A DNA stretch of 32,172 nucleotides, taken from a virus. The notes beneath the pieces were generated by a model. The model did no database searches. It was given only the letters and a program-made list of their open reading frames with translations, and was not told the origin of the DNA. The position numbers and the translations under genes are program-made. Every line of letters starts with the position of its first letter. The stretch's first letter is position 1. The stretch is from the IMG/VR virus record IMGVR_UViG_3300012920_000141, positions 1-32,172 of that record; one strand, written 5' to 3'. Below are positions 1-6,072 of this stretch, piece by piece.

Positions 1-482
1 CGGATAGGGGTTTAAAATTAATGTTGGATAATTGGGCAGCATGGAAAGCATTGGTTCCAGACTTAACACTAGAAATATTATGTCCACCTTATGCTGTTGA
101 TTGGTTCAATGAGGATGTAAGTGGGTTAGATGGTGTAACTTGGCAGGGTAATAGATGCCCAAATGATTTGAAGCATGAGATAGCAAAATCGGAATATTGG
201 GTTTATGCCTCGGATTATACAGAGACATACTGCATTAGTGCCTTGGAAATGATGATGGGAAAAGTTAAGATAATAACTAATGGAACTGGAAATATAATTA
301 ATTTAATTGGTAATGGAGAAAGAGGGATAGTGTGTGATATGAATCCAGATACGATAATTAAAACGATAATGAACACGGATGATAAAACGTGGGAGACAAA
401 AATTAATAACGCGTATGAGTGGGCTAGGAAACAGAATTGGAGCGTTAGAGTAAAAGAATGGTTAAAAACAATAAATAAATAA
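1..482 (+). CDS. Glycosyltransferase family 1-like, C-terminal part (5' truncated)
   Basis: The reading frame is open from the first base: the codons before the ATG at 21 read DRGLKL, so the gene begins upstream of the window. The visible part matches the C-terminal half of a GT-B glycosyltransferase. An RGL..ML..W segment is followed by PDLTLEI, as in group 1 enzymes, and the acidic E-(7 residues)-E type region is represented by TETYCISALEMMMGK (residues about 67-81 counted from the ATG at 21), where the nucleotide-sugar phosphates usually bind. A role in modifying host surface glycans, virion proteins or phage DNA is possible; substrate and acceptor cannot be read. The C-terminus NWSVRVKEWL is typical of the closing helix of the fold. 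A tiny gene follows after 3 bases. The family call is good; the specific function is unknown. Confidence 0.7.
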   Translation, partial: DRGLKLMLDNWAAWKALVPDLTLEILCPPYAVDWFNEDVSGLDGVTWQGNRCPNDLKHEIAKSEYWVYASDYTETYCISALEMMMGKVKIITNGTGNIINLIGNGERGIVCDMNPDTIIKTIMNTDDKTWETKINNAYEWARKQNWSVRVKEWLKTINK

Positions 483-485
483 GTT

Positions 486-623
486 ATGAGTAAAAACAGT
501 CACAAGCAATTGTATACGCAATTGATGGAGTGGATGCCTAATGCATTCAAATCACGTAATAAACGTGGTAAATCAAACAATAGACAACATAAGTTTAATA
601 GAACAAGTGCAAATAGACGTTAA
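486..623 (+). CDS. Small highly basic hypothetical protein (45 aa)
   Basis: The ORF starts with ATG three bases after the glycosyltransferase stop, with AAGTT just before it. The 45-residue product is rich in Lys, Arg, Asn and His, especially in its second half (SRNKRGKSNNRQHKFNRT), and has no hydrophobic segment. Such a composition suggests nucleic-acid binding, but no family is recognised. Tight packing with the gene before and 12 bases to the next ORF suggests one transcript. It is short, so the coding call rests on spacing, the ATG start and a residue composition unlike random AT-rich translation. Confidence 0.5.
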   Translation: MSKNSHKQLYTQLMEWMPNAFKSRNKRGKSNNRQHKFNRTSANRR

Positions 624-635
624 TTTAGTACACTA

Positions 636-755
636 ATGAAACGGAAATTTAACTTAAATTGGACATTCATTATAGTCTGGGCGATAATATTTTTAATTAC
701 TTACTTTATTTGGTTTAAGATGGTACCTGGTGCTATTGAGTATTTACTTTCTTAG
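636..755 (+). CDS. Small single-pass membrane protein (39 aa)
   Basis: The 39-residue product has a basic N-terminus (MKRKFNLNW) followed by one long hydrophobic segment at about residues 9-27 (WTFIIVWAIIFLITYFIWF). This is the layout of a single-pass inner-membrane peptide with its N-terminus inside. It lies 12 bases after the 45-aa gene and ends the + strand cluster at the left edge. No family is recognised. Small phage membrane peptides of this kind are often accessory lysis or exclusion proteins, but nothing here proves that. Confidence 0.5.
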   Translation: MKRKFNLNWTFIIVWAIIFLITYFIWFKMVPGAIEYLLS

Positions 756-1054
756 TAAATGTATGACCAACCCTATACAAAATGTGGAATACAAATATTG
801 TTATATTTAGATGTTTGTATATTTCATAATAGTAGGTGACAAACTATCTAGGTGGTATATGAGATAAAACGGAGTGGGTATTAACTTATTTGCAGTGCAA
901 GCCAACCCTTTTCGACTCGACAAATATATACTTGTGAACAATTGAAGATAATGCAATACACACACGTGAACATTAAGTGAACATTGAGGATACGTCAATA
1001 AAACATTAATTATATTGAATATTTAACAATTCAGTTAAAATAATGGTAAAAAAA
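756..1054 (+). other. Intergenic region with short direct repeats, no convincing gene
   Basis: No ORF here looks coding: the longest, on the minus strand over 807-998, has low-complexity content and no sensible neighbours, and a 26-codon ATG ORF at 759-839 has no supporting features. The region holds three copies of a GTGAACA(A)TT element at 934-943, 966-974 and 977-985, followed by a very AT-rich stretch (about 990-1050). Repeats next to AT-rich DNA can mark binding sites or an origin, but three short copies with unequal spacing are weak evidence. Confidence 0.3.
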
Positions 1055-1087
1055 TTTGGATATGTGGGTGGGGGTTCGTATATTTAC
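1055..1087 (+). promoter_or_regulatory. Early-type promoter, TTTG-N20-TATATTTAC
   Basis: TTTG at 1055-1058 is separated by exactly 20 bases from TATATTTAC at 1079-1087, with TTCG directly before the downstream box. The same arrangement with the same spacer occurs at 3217 and 30090. It resembles the Bacteroidota sigma pattern (TTTG near -33, TAnnTTTG near -7). Transcription would start near 1093 and run right towards the terminator at 1521-1544. Confidence 0.6.
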
Positions 1088-1377
1088 GTGTTGAAATAGA
1101 GGTTATATGATTGAGCGCCAGTAACTACAGTGGCGACGGATAAAAAATTAGATATATATTTTTGTTTATTTACAGGGGTACTCCATATGGGGGTGCCCTA
1201 TACTTATGTATTAATCGCCTGGCACGCATATATCTACCCCGCTATACTCCCATACGTACATACTATTATATACCTAATACCACGCGCGTTAGTGTCCATA
1301 TAGCGTGTATATGTGAGAAAAAAGGTGTAGCACCATTCATGGCTCGTACACGATTTTACACCATCGATTGTATATAC

Positions 1378-1506
1378 TTATATTTTAGATGCAATGAAGA
1401 ATACTAAAAGAATAATAACCGCGATAAATGAAGTAACAGCTATACTAATCCCTATAGCTAATTGAATCCCAGTTGTAACATATTCATGAAATTTTTTCCT
1501 TTTCAT
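1378..1506 (-). CDS. Small membrane protein (42 aa)
   Basis: This minus-strand ATG ORF encodes a charged N-terminus (MKRKKFHEYV) and one long hydrophobic stretch from about residue 14 to 39 (IQLAIGISIAV...VIILLVFFIA), then KI and stop. The composition is clearly that of a membrane segment, which is unlikely in random AT-rich sequence. The start context AAATTATG is A-rich, as for other genes here. Its stop context (ATATAAGTATATA, reading the minus strand) is nearly the same as that of the sulfotransferase gene at 1627. It lies beyond the hairpin at 1521-1538, which has a T-run only on the + strand, so read-through from the minus-strand unit is possible. The function is unknown, and it overlaps the candidate RNA on the opposite strand. 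Confidence 0.5.
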   Translation of the reverse strand: MKRKKFHEYVTTGIQLAIGISIAVTSFIAVIILLVFFIASKI

Positions 1507-1519
1507 AATTTAATATTAT

Positions 1520-1544
1520 AGACCCCCCGAAGGGGGTCTTTTTT
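1520..1544 (+). terminator. Rho-independent terminator
   Basis: An 8-bp stem (A1520-T1539, then GACCCCC 1521-1527 with GGGGGTC 1532-1538) closes a CGAA loop and is followed by T-run 1539-1544. It is the strongest terminator in the window and acts rightward. On the minus strand the same hairpin is followed by TATAATAT, without a T-run. Confidence 0.85.
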
Positions 1545-1626
1545 CCATTTAACGCCAAATTTTAAAAAACATAAAAATGGCAACCTTTTTTTTCAAAAAC
1601 TCTTTGGCGTCGAGGAAAATATATAC

Positions 1627-2151
1627 TTATATTAACATTTCATATTGAAAATGTATAAAATCGTTTTTAAATTGTTTATTTACCCTTTTTACATATTCAG
1701 GGTTAGAGTACGCCTTTTCAAATGTTATTCCATCATCAACATGGTTATCAAAATACTCGTTATTATATGTAGGTAAATCTATATTAAAAATATTTTTAAC
1801 TTCCTTATTTATATTTTCTAATTTAACAAATTTATGTACTTTACTAAGCTTATCCTCATAACTATCATATATAGGAGAATATGTATTATTCAGTACAAAA
1901 TCATCCCAAGAATAATCTAATGGTATTGTACCTATATCCTTTTCCCATCTAAATATACTCCTTAATCTTTTATAGGGATTTCTTACAATAAAAATTACTT
2001 TCCTATCTTCCATTATATCTAAATCAAATGAATGAGTAGGAGATTTTTTACTCCAATCTACCCCTAAGTAATCCCATAATAATCCTACAATCCACCTAGT
2101 ACCACATCTAATAGGAGACACTATCGCAAATTCATCATTTAAAATATTCAT
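1627..2151 (-). CDS. Sulfotransferase family protein
   Basis: The 174-residue product carries the two sites that bind the 3'-phosphoadenylyl sulfate (PAPS) cofactor in sulfotransferases. PIRCGTRW at residues 13-20 corresponds to the P-R-S/C-G-T-T-W type 5'-phosphosulfate loop near the N-terminus, and VRNPYKRLRS at residues 56-65 corresponds to the 3'-phosphate site (RNP..R..S). The protein is shorter than typical cellular sulfotransferases (about 250-300 aa), so it is a compact form. It would transfer sulfate to a hydroxyl or amine; the acceptor may be a host surface glycan or a small molecule, but this is not visible. It is the last gene of the minus-strand unit that begins with the interrupted tRNA, directly after the 135-aa membrane/coiled-coil gene (TAA then ATG with no gap). 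Confidence 0.7.
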   Translation of the reverse strand: MNILNDEFAIVSPIRCGTRWIVGLLWDYLGVDWSKKSPTHSFDLDIMEDRKVIFIVRNPYKRLRSIFRWEKDIGTIPLDYSWDDFVLNNTYSPIYDSYEDKLSKVHKFVKLENINKEVKNIFNIDLPTYNNEYFDNHVDDGITFEKAYSNPEYVKRVNKQFKNDFIHFQYEMLI

Positions 2152-2559
2152 TTAATATCTACTTAACATATTTGGATCTTGACCCAAAGCCTTTATACTA
2201 ACTTTTATCTGTTGTATCTCATTAAAAGCCTCCTTAATGTTTTTTTCAAATACTGTATTTGACTGATTCATCTTCTCCACACTACCATATACCGCTTTAC
2301 TCAGCTCCTCAATACTTTTATTTATCCCACTTAAATTTTTATACTGATCCTCTTCCATATTACTCTGAATATCCATTATCAATAATTTCAGATCCTCCAA
2401 TTCCTTTCCAATGTCCATATTCCTAATAGAAGAGATATTTGAGTGTGATTGATGACGAGCCAGTAAATCCGCATGTGAAGACTTTACTTTACGTAGTAGA
2501 TTAATACCATATATAACCCCTACAAATAAAACCCCACTAATAAAATATAATAATTCCAT
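2152..2559 (-). CDS. N-terminal membrane anchor plus coiled-coil protein (135 aa)
   Basis: I place the start at ATG 2559 (context ATAAAATGG). An upstream in-frame ATG at 2640 would read through the tRNA 3' half, so the first 27 codons of that longer ORF are not credible. The 135-residue protein starts with one membrane segment (LLYFISGVLFVGVIYGINLL, about residues 3-22), then a basic patch (RKVK), then a long helical, probably coiled-coil stretch (about residues 48-125). Topology suggests a membrane-anchored protein with a cytoplasmic or periplasmic helical rod. No family is recognised. It resembles the 92-aa protein at 7180 in layout only. It sits between the tRNA and the sulfotransferase on one likely transcript. 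Confidence 0.7.
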   Translation of the reverse strand: MELLYFISGVLFVGVIYGINLLRKVKSSHADLLARHQSHSNISSIRNMDIGKELEDLKLLIMDIQSNMEEDQYKNLSGINKSIEELSKAVYGSVEKMNQSNTVFEKNIKEAFNEIQQIKVSIKALGQDPNMLSRY

Positions 2560-2583
2560 TTTTATGTTTTGTTTTAAGATTAG

Positions 2584-2720
2584 CATAAGGGGTGGGACTC
2601 GAACCCACGACCTCTTCGACCTTATAAGTGGTATATGCATCTACCTCATAAAAGTTAATTACTCTTTTACTTACCCCTATAAGTTAAGCCAAAGCGAGCT
2701 ACCTACTGCTCTACCCTTTT
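2584..2720 (-). tRNA. Interrupted tRNA gene with about 64-base insert in the anticodon loop
   Basis: Read on the minus strand, the ends form a canonical tRNA. Acceptor 2720-2714 (AAAAGGG) pairs with 2591-2585 (CCCTTAT), 6 of 7 bp. TA follows, then a D-arm with GAGC/GCTC stem and the classic loop AGTAGGTA. CTTTG (2694-2690) pairs with CGAAG (2618-2614) as the anticodon stem. AGGTC is a standard 5-base variable loop, and GTGGG-TTCGAGT-CCCAC is a perfect T-arm. With a normal 7-base anticodon loop the molecule would be exactly 73 bases, but 71 bases lie between the anticodon stem strands. The insert has its own helix, CTTATA (2683-2678) with TATAAG (2626-2621), and two inner hairpins. The anticodon cannot be assigned and no CCA end is encoded. 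A promoter lies just upstream. Confidence 0.6.
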
Positions 2721-2726
2721 ATTAAT

Positions 2727-2759
2727 AATAATATACGAACCCTAACTAAGTAATCCACA
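2727..2759 (-). promoter_or_regulatory. Minus-strand early-type promoter before the tRNA
   Basis: On the minus strand, TATATTATT (2735-2727) is preceded by GGTTCG and, 20 bases further up, by TGTG (2759-2756), a one-base variant of TTTG. Spacing and the TTCG lead-in equal the + strand promoters at 1055, 3217 and 30090. The expected start is close to 2720, the first base of the tRNA acceptor, so the tRNA transcript would have almost no 5' leader. Confidence 0.5.
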
Positions 2760-2832
2760 TAATTTTATAAAATAATAATATATACGGATTTATAGATGCG
2801 ATATTGTAAGAGAGGAAGAGACGTTTTTTTCT

Positions 2833-2849
2833 AATATTTATAATAAAAT
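2833..2849 (+). promoter_or_regulatory. Late promoter box
   Basis: AATATTTATAATAAAAT matches the box repeated before other late genes (8193, 12112, 27862, 30543). It ends five bases before the start codon at 2855, so the mRNA leader would be only a few bases long. Confidence 0.65.
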
Positions 2850-2854
2850 TTAAA

Positions 2855-3199
2855 ATGGCATCATATACCCCCGAACAATTAAGATTAGGAACCCCCACTG
2901 AAGCACTTGTAGGGAATAAAACTTTTACACTAAGAAACCCAAGTAAAGGAACCGCTTATTTTGATATTCAAACTGTAGCTAATGTAACTGGGTCCTATTC
3001 TGGTCAACCTACTAATGCCTTAGGTGTATATTCTAATTTTACTAACATTGATGCCGATTCTTTAATTACTTCTTCATATATTGCCTCTGTAGTAGTACCT
3101 GAGGGTACGGGTTCTTTCCAATTTAATTCTACCGTTAATGTTGCTGCTAGTAGTTCCATTTTAAAAGCTACTGGGGGAGTTTCTCTTACTATTTCTTAA
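2855..3199 (+). CDS. Small late protein, probably a virion component (114 aa)
   Basis: The 114-residue protein is rich in Ser, Thr, Ala, Val and Asn and looks all-beta, with alternating polar and hydrophobic runs (GTGSFQFNSTVNVAASSSIL near the C-terminus). It has no signal peptide and no charged cluster. It has its own late box directly upstream and is followed by an early promoter, so it is a one-gene late unit. Isolated late units coding for small beta proteins are often abundant virion parts such as head decoration or tail proteins; this is inference from position and composition. No family is recognised. The codon preference for T-rich third positions and CCC differs slightly from neighbours, which might reflect strong expression. 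Confidence 0.6.
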   Translation: MASYTPEQLRLGTPTEALVGNKTFTLRNPSKGTAYFDIQTVANVTGSYSGQPTNALGVYSNFTNIDADSLITSSYIASVVVPEGTGSFQFNSTVNVAASSSILKATGGVSLTIS

Positions 3200-3213
3200 A
3201 ATCTCCCGCGCAT

Positions 3214-3249
3214 CCATTTGGCTACCCAGGAAATGGTTCGTATATTCAC
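3214..3249 (+). promoter_or_regulatory. Early-type promoter with inverted repeat
   Basis: TTTG (3217-3220), a 20-base spacer ending in TTCG, then TATATTCAC (3241-3249). An inverted repeat, CCATTT (3214-3219) and AAATGG (3231-3236), covers the upstream box and most of the spacer and could be an operator. It drives the DUF932 operon starting at 3282. Confidence 0.55.
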
Positions 3250-3281
3250 GGCATATTAATAATTAAAAATAAATAAAAGTT

Positions 3282-4091
3282 ATGTTAGATTTACAAAATG
3301 TTGATTTTAAAAGTTTAGATGAGTTAAAAGAAGTTGCTCCAAGTATTTTTTCAAAAGTACCATCAAGTAATGTTACTGAAAAATATACACATATTCCTAC
3401 TGATCAAGTAATTAGAGATATGGAATTACTAGGTTGGGGAGTTGTTGATGCCAAGGAGGTAAATGCAAGAACTAAGGATACTAAAGGTTTCCAAAAACAC
3501 TTAGTAGTATTTAGAAATCCAGATGTGGTTATTAATGGTGAAGATGGTGATACTGTTTACCCACAAGTATTACTTACCAATTCCCATGATGGAAAAAATG
3601 CATTCACTTTTACTGCAGGTCTTTATAGAATGGTTTGTGAAAATGGTTTAGTTGTTGCTGATACTGAGTTTGAAGATTTTAAAGTTCGTCATATGGGATA
3701 TGATTTTGAAACACTACAGGATACAATTAAGGATATTATTGGTAATTTAGATTTAACTATTGATTCAATGAATAAAATGAAAGAAACCGAATTATCAGAA
3801 AAGCAAATGTTTGATTTAGCTAAATCATTTCTTGATATAAGAATTGAAGGTTCACTTGCTAGTTATACGGAAGAAGCAATTAATGATGTTTTAGAACCTC
3901 AACGTAAAGAAGATAAAGGAAGTGGTTTATGGGAAGTATTTAATAGAGTTCAAGAGAACATTATTGAAGGAAATTTCCAATACCATGTAGGTAAAGGTAC
4001 TCCTAGACAAGCTCGTATAATTAAGAATTTCAAACAGGATCAGGTTCTTAATAAAAAAATGTTTAGTAAAGCTTTAGAATTTGTAGCGTAA
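3282..4091 (+). CDS. DUF932 family protein
   Basis: The 269-residue protein matches the DUF932 (phage/plasmid-like, TIGR03299-type) family by several features: a central segment with LLTNSHDGKNAFTFTAGLYR (residues about 98-117) followed by MVCENGLVV; an N-terminal region with an HIPT..VI.DME.LGW motif; and a helical C-terminal third with WEVFNRVQENIIEG. Members are common in phages and plasmids; the biochemical role is not established, though many lie among replication or early genes. It is the first gene after the early-type promoter at 3214-3249 and its stop codon overlaps the start of the lipoprotein gene by one base (TAATG). No catalytic residues can be named. Confidence 0.8.
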   Translation: MLDLQNVDFKSLDELKEVAPSIFSKVPSSNVTEKYTHIPTDQVIRDMELLGWGVVDAKEVNARTKDTKGFQKHLVVFRNPDVVINGEDGDTVYPQVLLTNSHDGKNAFTFTAGLYRMVCENGLVVADTEFEDFKVRHMGYDFETLQDTIKDIIGNLDLTIDSMNKMKETELSEKQMFDLAKSFLDIRIEGSLASYTEEAINDVLEPQRKEDKGSGLWEVFNRVQENIIEGNFQYHVGKGTPRQARIIKNFKQDQVLNKKMFSKALEFVA

Positions 4092-4747
4092 TGAAAAAGT
4101 TAATTATTTTTAGTTTAGTAAGTTTCTTCTGGGCGTGTAGCCCAGAGGAGATTGCTTCACCATATCCATGTTTAGATGGGGATTGTGATGCTTTATTTGA
4201 AATTGATCAACTAGTATCTCCGGGTGCTTATCAAGATGAAAATGGATATTGGCATATAGAACACCAGGGTTTTAATTATTTTACTATTAAAGGTGAACTG
4301 GATGAACTACACCCTGATTATGTTGTTAATGGAGTTCCTTTAGTTGAAACCGTATTTGACTCTAATTATTGGGTTTGGATTAATGGTATAACATTTACTG
4401 TTCCATTATATAGTGTATTAGGTTTTTTCACTAATGGAGATTACACACACCCTATTCCTGTAGGTAATCAAACATATACTATAGAGGATATGGCGGAAAA
4501 TCATCCACCACTAAATATAGTAGGATATCAAATACAAAAGAATCAATGTTTAGATTGCCCCTATTCTGAAACCTTAATAGGAACCTATAGTAAATACACT
4601 TATAACCCCCAACAACAAATATTTTTTGATAATCAAATGGTTGGAGATACTGCTACTGTTTTTATAAGATCAACTTTTAATAGTGATGTAGGTGAAAGAG
4701 TAGAAATTAATAATGAATTTAAAATTATATTTGATGAGTTTAACTAG
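4091..4747 (+). CDS. Phage-encoded lipoprotein
   Basis: The 218-residue product starts with a typical lipoprotein signal peptide: basic MKK, a hydrophobic core, and a lipobox ending FWAC, with Cys16 as the lipid-carrying residue. The next residues are SPEE, similar to the acidic lipoprotein export signals reported for surface lipoproteins of Bacteroidota. The mature part is rich in aromatic residues, Asn and Gly and contains further cysteines (CLDGDC near residues 27-32 and CLDC near 153-156), so disulfides are possible in the oxidising envelope. No domain is recognised. Early-expressed phage lipoproteins often block superinfection or alter receptors, but this is inference. It overlaps the DUF932 gene by one base and the next gene by about 14. 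Confidence 0.75.
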   Translation: MKKLIIFSLVSFFWACSPEEIASPYPCLDGDCDALFEIDQLVSPGAYQDENGYWHIEHQGFNYFTIKGELDELHPDYVVNGVPLVETVFDSNYWVWINGITFTVPLYSVLGFFTNGDYTHPIPVGNQTYTIEDMAENHPPLNIVGYQIQKNQCLDCPYSETLIGTYSKYTYNPQQQIFFDNQMVGDTATVFIRSTFNSDVGERVEINNEFKIIFDEFN

Positions 4748-5210
4748 AATTACCCCTAAAAAAGCTAAAAATTACATTCCATTAAAGGAAAATTATGGGA
4801 ATACTGATTTAGAATATGCAAAATATTTCACATTAACACCTAGTAAAAAAGGTAATGGATGGGAAGATGTAACTTATTATACTAATAAAAAATTTGGTTT
4901 ATATTCTAATAAGGGAGAAGGTGATCAATGGGTTTATATATTATCTAACCCTACAACACCTGGGTTACTTAAAATAGGTTATACTAAAAAACAACCTGAG
5001 GAGAGAGCTAAACAAATATCAGCTGCTACAGGAGTTGCATTGCCTTATAGAGTAGAATGGGCTTATAAATGTTTTAATGGTGAAACTGTTGAACGTGAAG
5101 TACATCATAAATTAAAAAACTATAGAGTAAATAATAGTAAAGAATTTTTTCAAATAAATTTGGAAGAAGCTAAGGAAATAATTAACTTAATAGGGAATAA
5201 ATTTAAATAA
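4734..5210 (+). CDS. T5orf172 / Mug113-type GIY-YIG-like protein
   Basis: The product carries a T5orf172 domain (PF10544-type), a GIY-YIG relative. WVYILSNPTTPGLLKIGYTK gives the paired Y-I and KIGYT motifs, then RAKQISAATGV...YRVEW, then EREVHHKLKNYRV, where E and H/R sit at the usual positions, and EFFQI near the end. An in-frame ATG at 4713 is also possible (165 aa, 35-base overlap with the lipoprotein gene). I prefer ATG 4734, which gives 158 aa, a shorter overlap and MSLTRITPKK as N-terminus. Family members are thought to be nuclease-like; a role in host DNA breakdown or phage exclusion is possible but unproven. Confidence 0.75.
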   Translation: MSLTRITPKKAKNYIPLKENYGNTDLEYAKYFTLTPSKKGNGWEDVTYYTNKKFGLYSNKGEGDQWVYILSNPTTPGLLKIGYTKKQPEERAKQISAATGVALPYRVEWAYKCFNGETVEREVHHKLKNYRVNNSKEFFQINLEEAKEIINLIGNKFK

Positions 5211-5211
5211 T

Positions 5212-5382
5212 ATGTTTATATACATATCCTCTGCTATTTTATGGACTGTAATGGTAGAATTTATAGTAAGATTTAAAGGTGAGGAATTTACTTGGCAGGA
5301 TAGAGTTATACATTTTATTATAGCCCCATTAGGGTTTTTATATTTTATACATAATTTAATAAATGAATATTTAAATAAATAA
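5212..5382 (+). CDS. Small two-pass membrane protein (56 aa)
   Basis: The gene begins one base after the previous stop and ends two bases before the ATG of the next gene, so it fits exactly into the operon. Its 56-residue product has a hydrophobic N-terminal segment (FIYISSAILWTVMVEFIV, residues 2-19), a charged loop (RFKGEEFTWQDR) and a second hydrophobic segment (VIHFIIAPLGFLYFIHNLI, residues 32-50). It is likely a small inner-membrane protein with both ends on the same side. No family is recognised. Confidence 0.65.
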   Translation: MFIYISSAILWTVMVEFIVRFKGEEFTWQDRVIHFIIAPLGFLYFIHNLINEYLNK

Positions 5383-5384
5383 CT

Positions 5385-5591
5385 ATGGAAAATTTAGAAT
5401 TAAATGAAGAACAAAAATTAGATCAAAAAAAATCTAACTTAATTGCCGATTTATTGGCCACTAATACTGTGTTAGAAGAAGTATGGAATTACCACCCAGA
5501 TAACCCTAATAAAAAGGATATTATCTCAGAATATAAAGCTCTTCTACAAATAAAAAAGGAAATTGAAGATGAATTAAAAGAGATAGAATAA
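5385..5591 (+). CDS. Small helical hypothetical protein (68 aa)
   Basis: The 68-residue product is strongly charged and helical (MENLELNEEQKLDQKKSN..., then YKALLQIKKEIEDELKEIE at the C-terminus), with a short WNYHPDNPN turn in the middle, which suggests a helical hairpin. No known family is recognised. It lies in the DUF932 operon, two bases after the membrane protein gene, with an A-rich start context (AATAACTATGG) and 13 bases before the next gene. It may be a small protein-binding factor, but no function can be claimed. Confidence 0.6.
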   Translation: MENLELNEEQKLDQKKSNLIADLLATNTVLEEVWNYHPDNPNKKDIISEYKALLQIKKEIEDELKEIE

Positions 5592-5604
5592 TCTAAAAAC
5601 TCAT

Positions 5605-6072
5605 ATGTATAATCAACAATACCTAAATTCTATAAAAATGAATAAGGATAAAATTTTTGATTTATTTGATAATTCATCTGATTCAAAAAGTAAAACAAAA
5701 GAGAAAAAAAAGGCTTTAGCCGTTTTTAATAATAGTCCTTATCATAAACTAGGAATGTTTACTAAATTAATAGTAAATCATTTTGTATTTCATTCTAAAT
5801 TGGAAAAATTTCTAAAAAAAGAAGAACCTACATATAATGTACAATCTACTAAAGAAGCCTCTGAATTTGTTGTATTTAATAGGGCTTTTAATTATTTAAG
5901 TCAAATAAATCCATTAGATAAAGAAGTTACATTTGCTATTTTGGATTTTGACTATAAAATGTTAAATAAAACACTAGAAAGTGCACTTCAATATTTTCAA
6001 GAGTTAGAAGAATATGAAAAATGTGCACATATATTTAAATTCCAAAAAATTTTAAAAGAAAGAAAAAAATAA
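5605..6072 (+). CDS. Hypothetical helical protein (155 aa)
   Basis: The product is Lys-rich and mainly helical. Residues about 12-37 are polar and low in complexity (DNSSDSKSKTKEKKKA); residues 60-150 look like a compact helical domain ending LQYFQELEEYEKCAHIFKF. Met12 at 5638 is an alternative start with an A-rich context (ATAAAAATG); the upstream Met at 5605 is used because it leaves only a 13-base gap. It is the last gene of the DUF932 operon, directly before the promoter of the gp55 operon. No family is recognised. Its place next to the transcription genes is the only hint of role. Confidence 0.6.
   Translation: MYNQQYLNSIKMNKDKIFDLFDNSSDSKSKTKEKKKALAVFNNSPYHKLGMFTKLIVNHFVFHSKLEKFLKKEEPTYNVQSTKEASEFVVFNRAFNYLSQINPLDKEVTFAILDFDYKMLNKTLESALQYFQELEEYEKCAHIFKFQKILKERKK

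Larger units (their letters stand above)
1093..1544 (+). ncRNA. Candidate structured non-coding RNA between promoter and terminator
   Basis: A promoter at 1055-1087 and a strong terminator at 1520-1544 bracket about 450 bases with no convincing + strand ORF. Within the span are several hairpins: CGCCA (1116-1120) with TGGCG (1131-1135); a 9-bp stem of 1176-1184 with 1190-1198 closing an ATATG loop; and GGTGTA (1324-1329) with TACACC (1357-1362). No known RNA family is recognised. The right part is antisense to a 42-codon membrane ORF (1378-1506, minus). Alternatives are a long leader of an unrecognised small gene, or a decayed region that kept its promoter. The start is inferred from the promoter, not measured. 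Confidence 0.35.

Noticed and set aside
807-998. 63-codon minus-strand ORF
   Set aside because: It is an isolated ORF with no promoter, odd composition (many Cys, His, Ser) and no operon context; probably chance.
1162-1407. 81-codon + strand ORF with TTG start
   Set aside because: It has a non-ATG start, Cys/Tyr/Arg-rich composition unlike other products here, covers RNA-like hairpins, and runs antisense to the better supported membrane ORF at its right end.
2560-2640. N-terminal extension of the 135-aa minus-strand protein
   Set aside because: The first 27 codons would be translated from the tRNA T-arm and acceptor; the internal ATG at 2559 has a normal A-rich context and starts right at the membrane helix.
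2585-2680. Alternative 96-base tRNA using ATAGGGG (2680-2674 area) as acceptor
   Set aside because: The acceptor pairs with CCCTTAT, but the D-loop lacks the GG pair, no anticodon stem forms, and the perfect D-arm at 2711-2696 would be left unused.
2619-2689. Group I intron in the tRNA
   Set aside because: Only about 64 bases, well below the size needed for a group I catalytic core; no P, Q, R, S elements seen.
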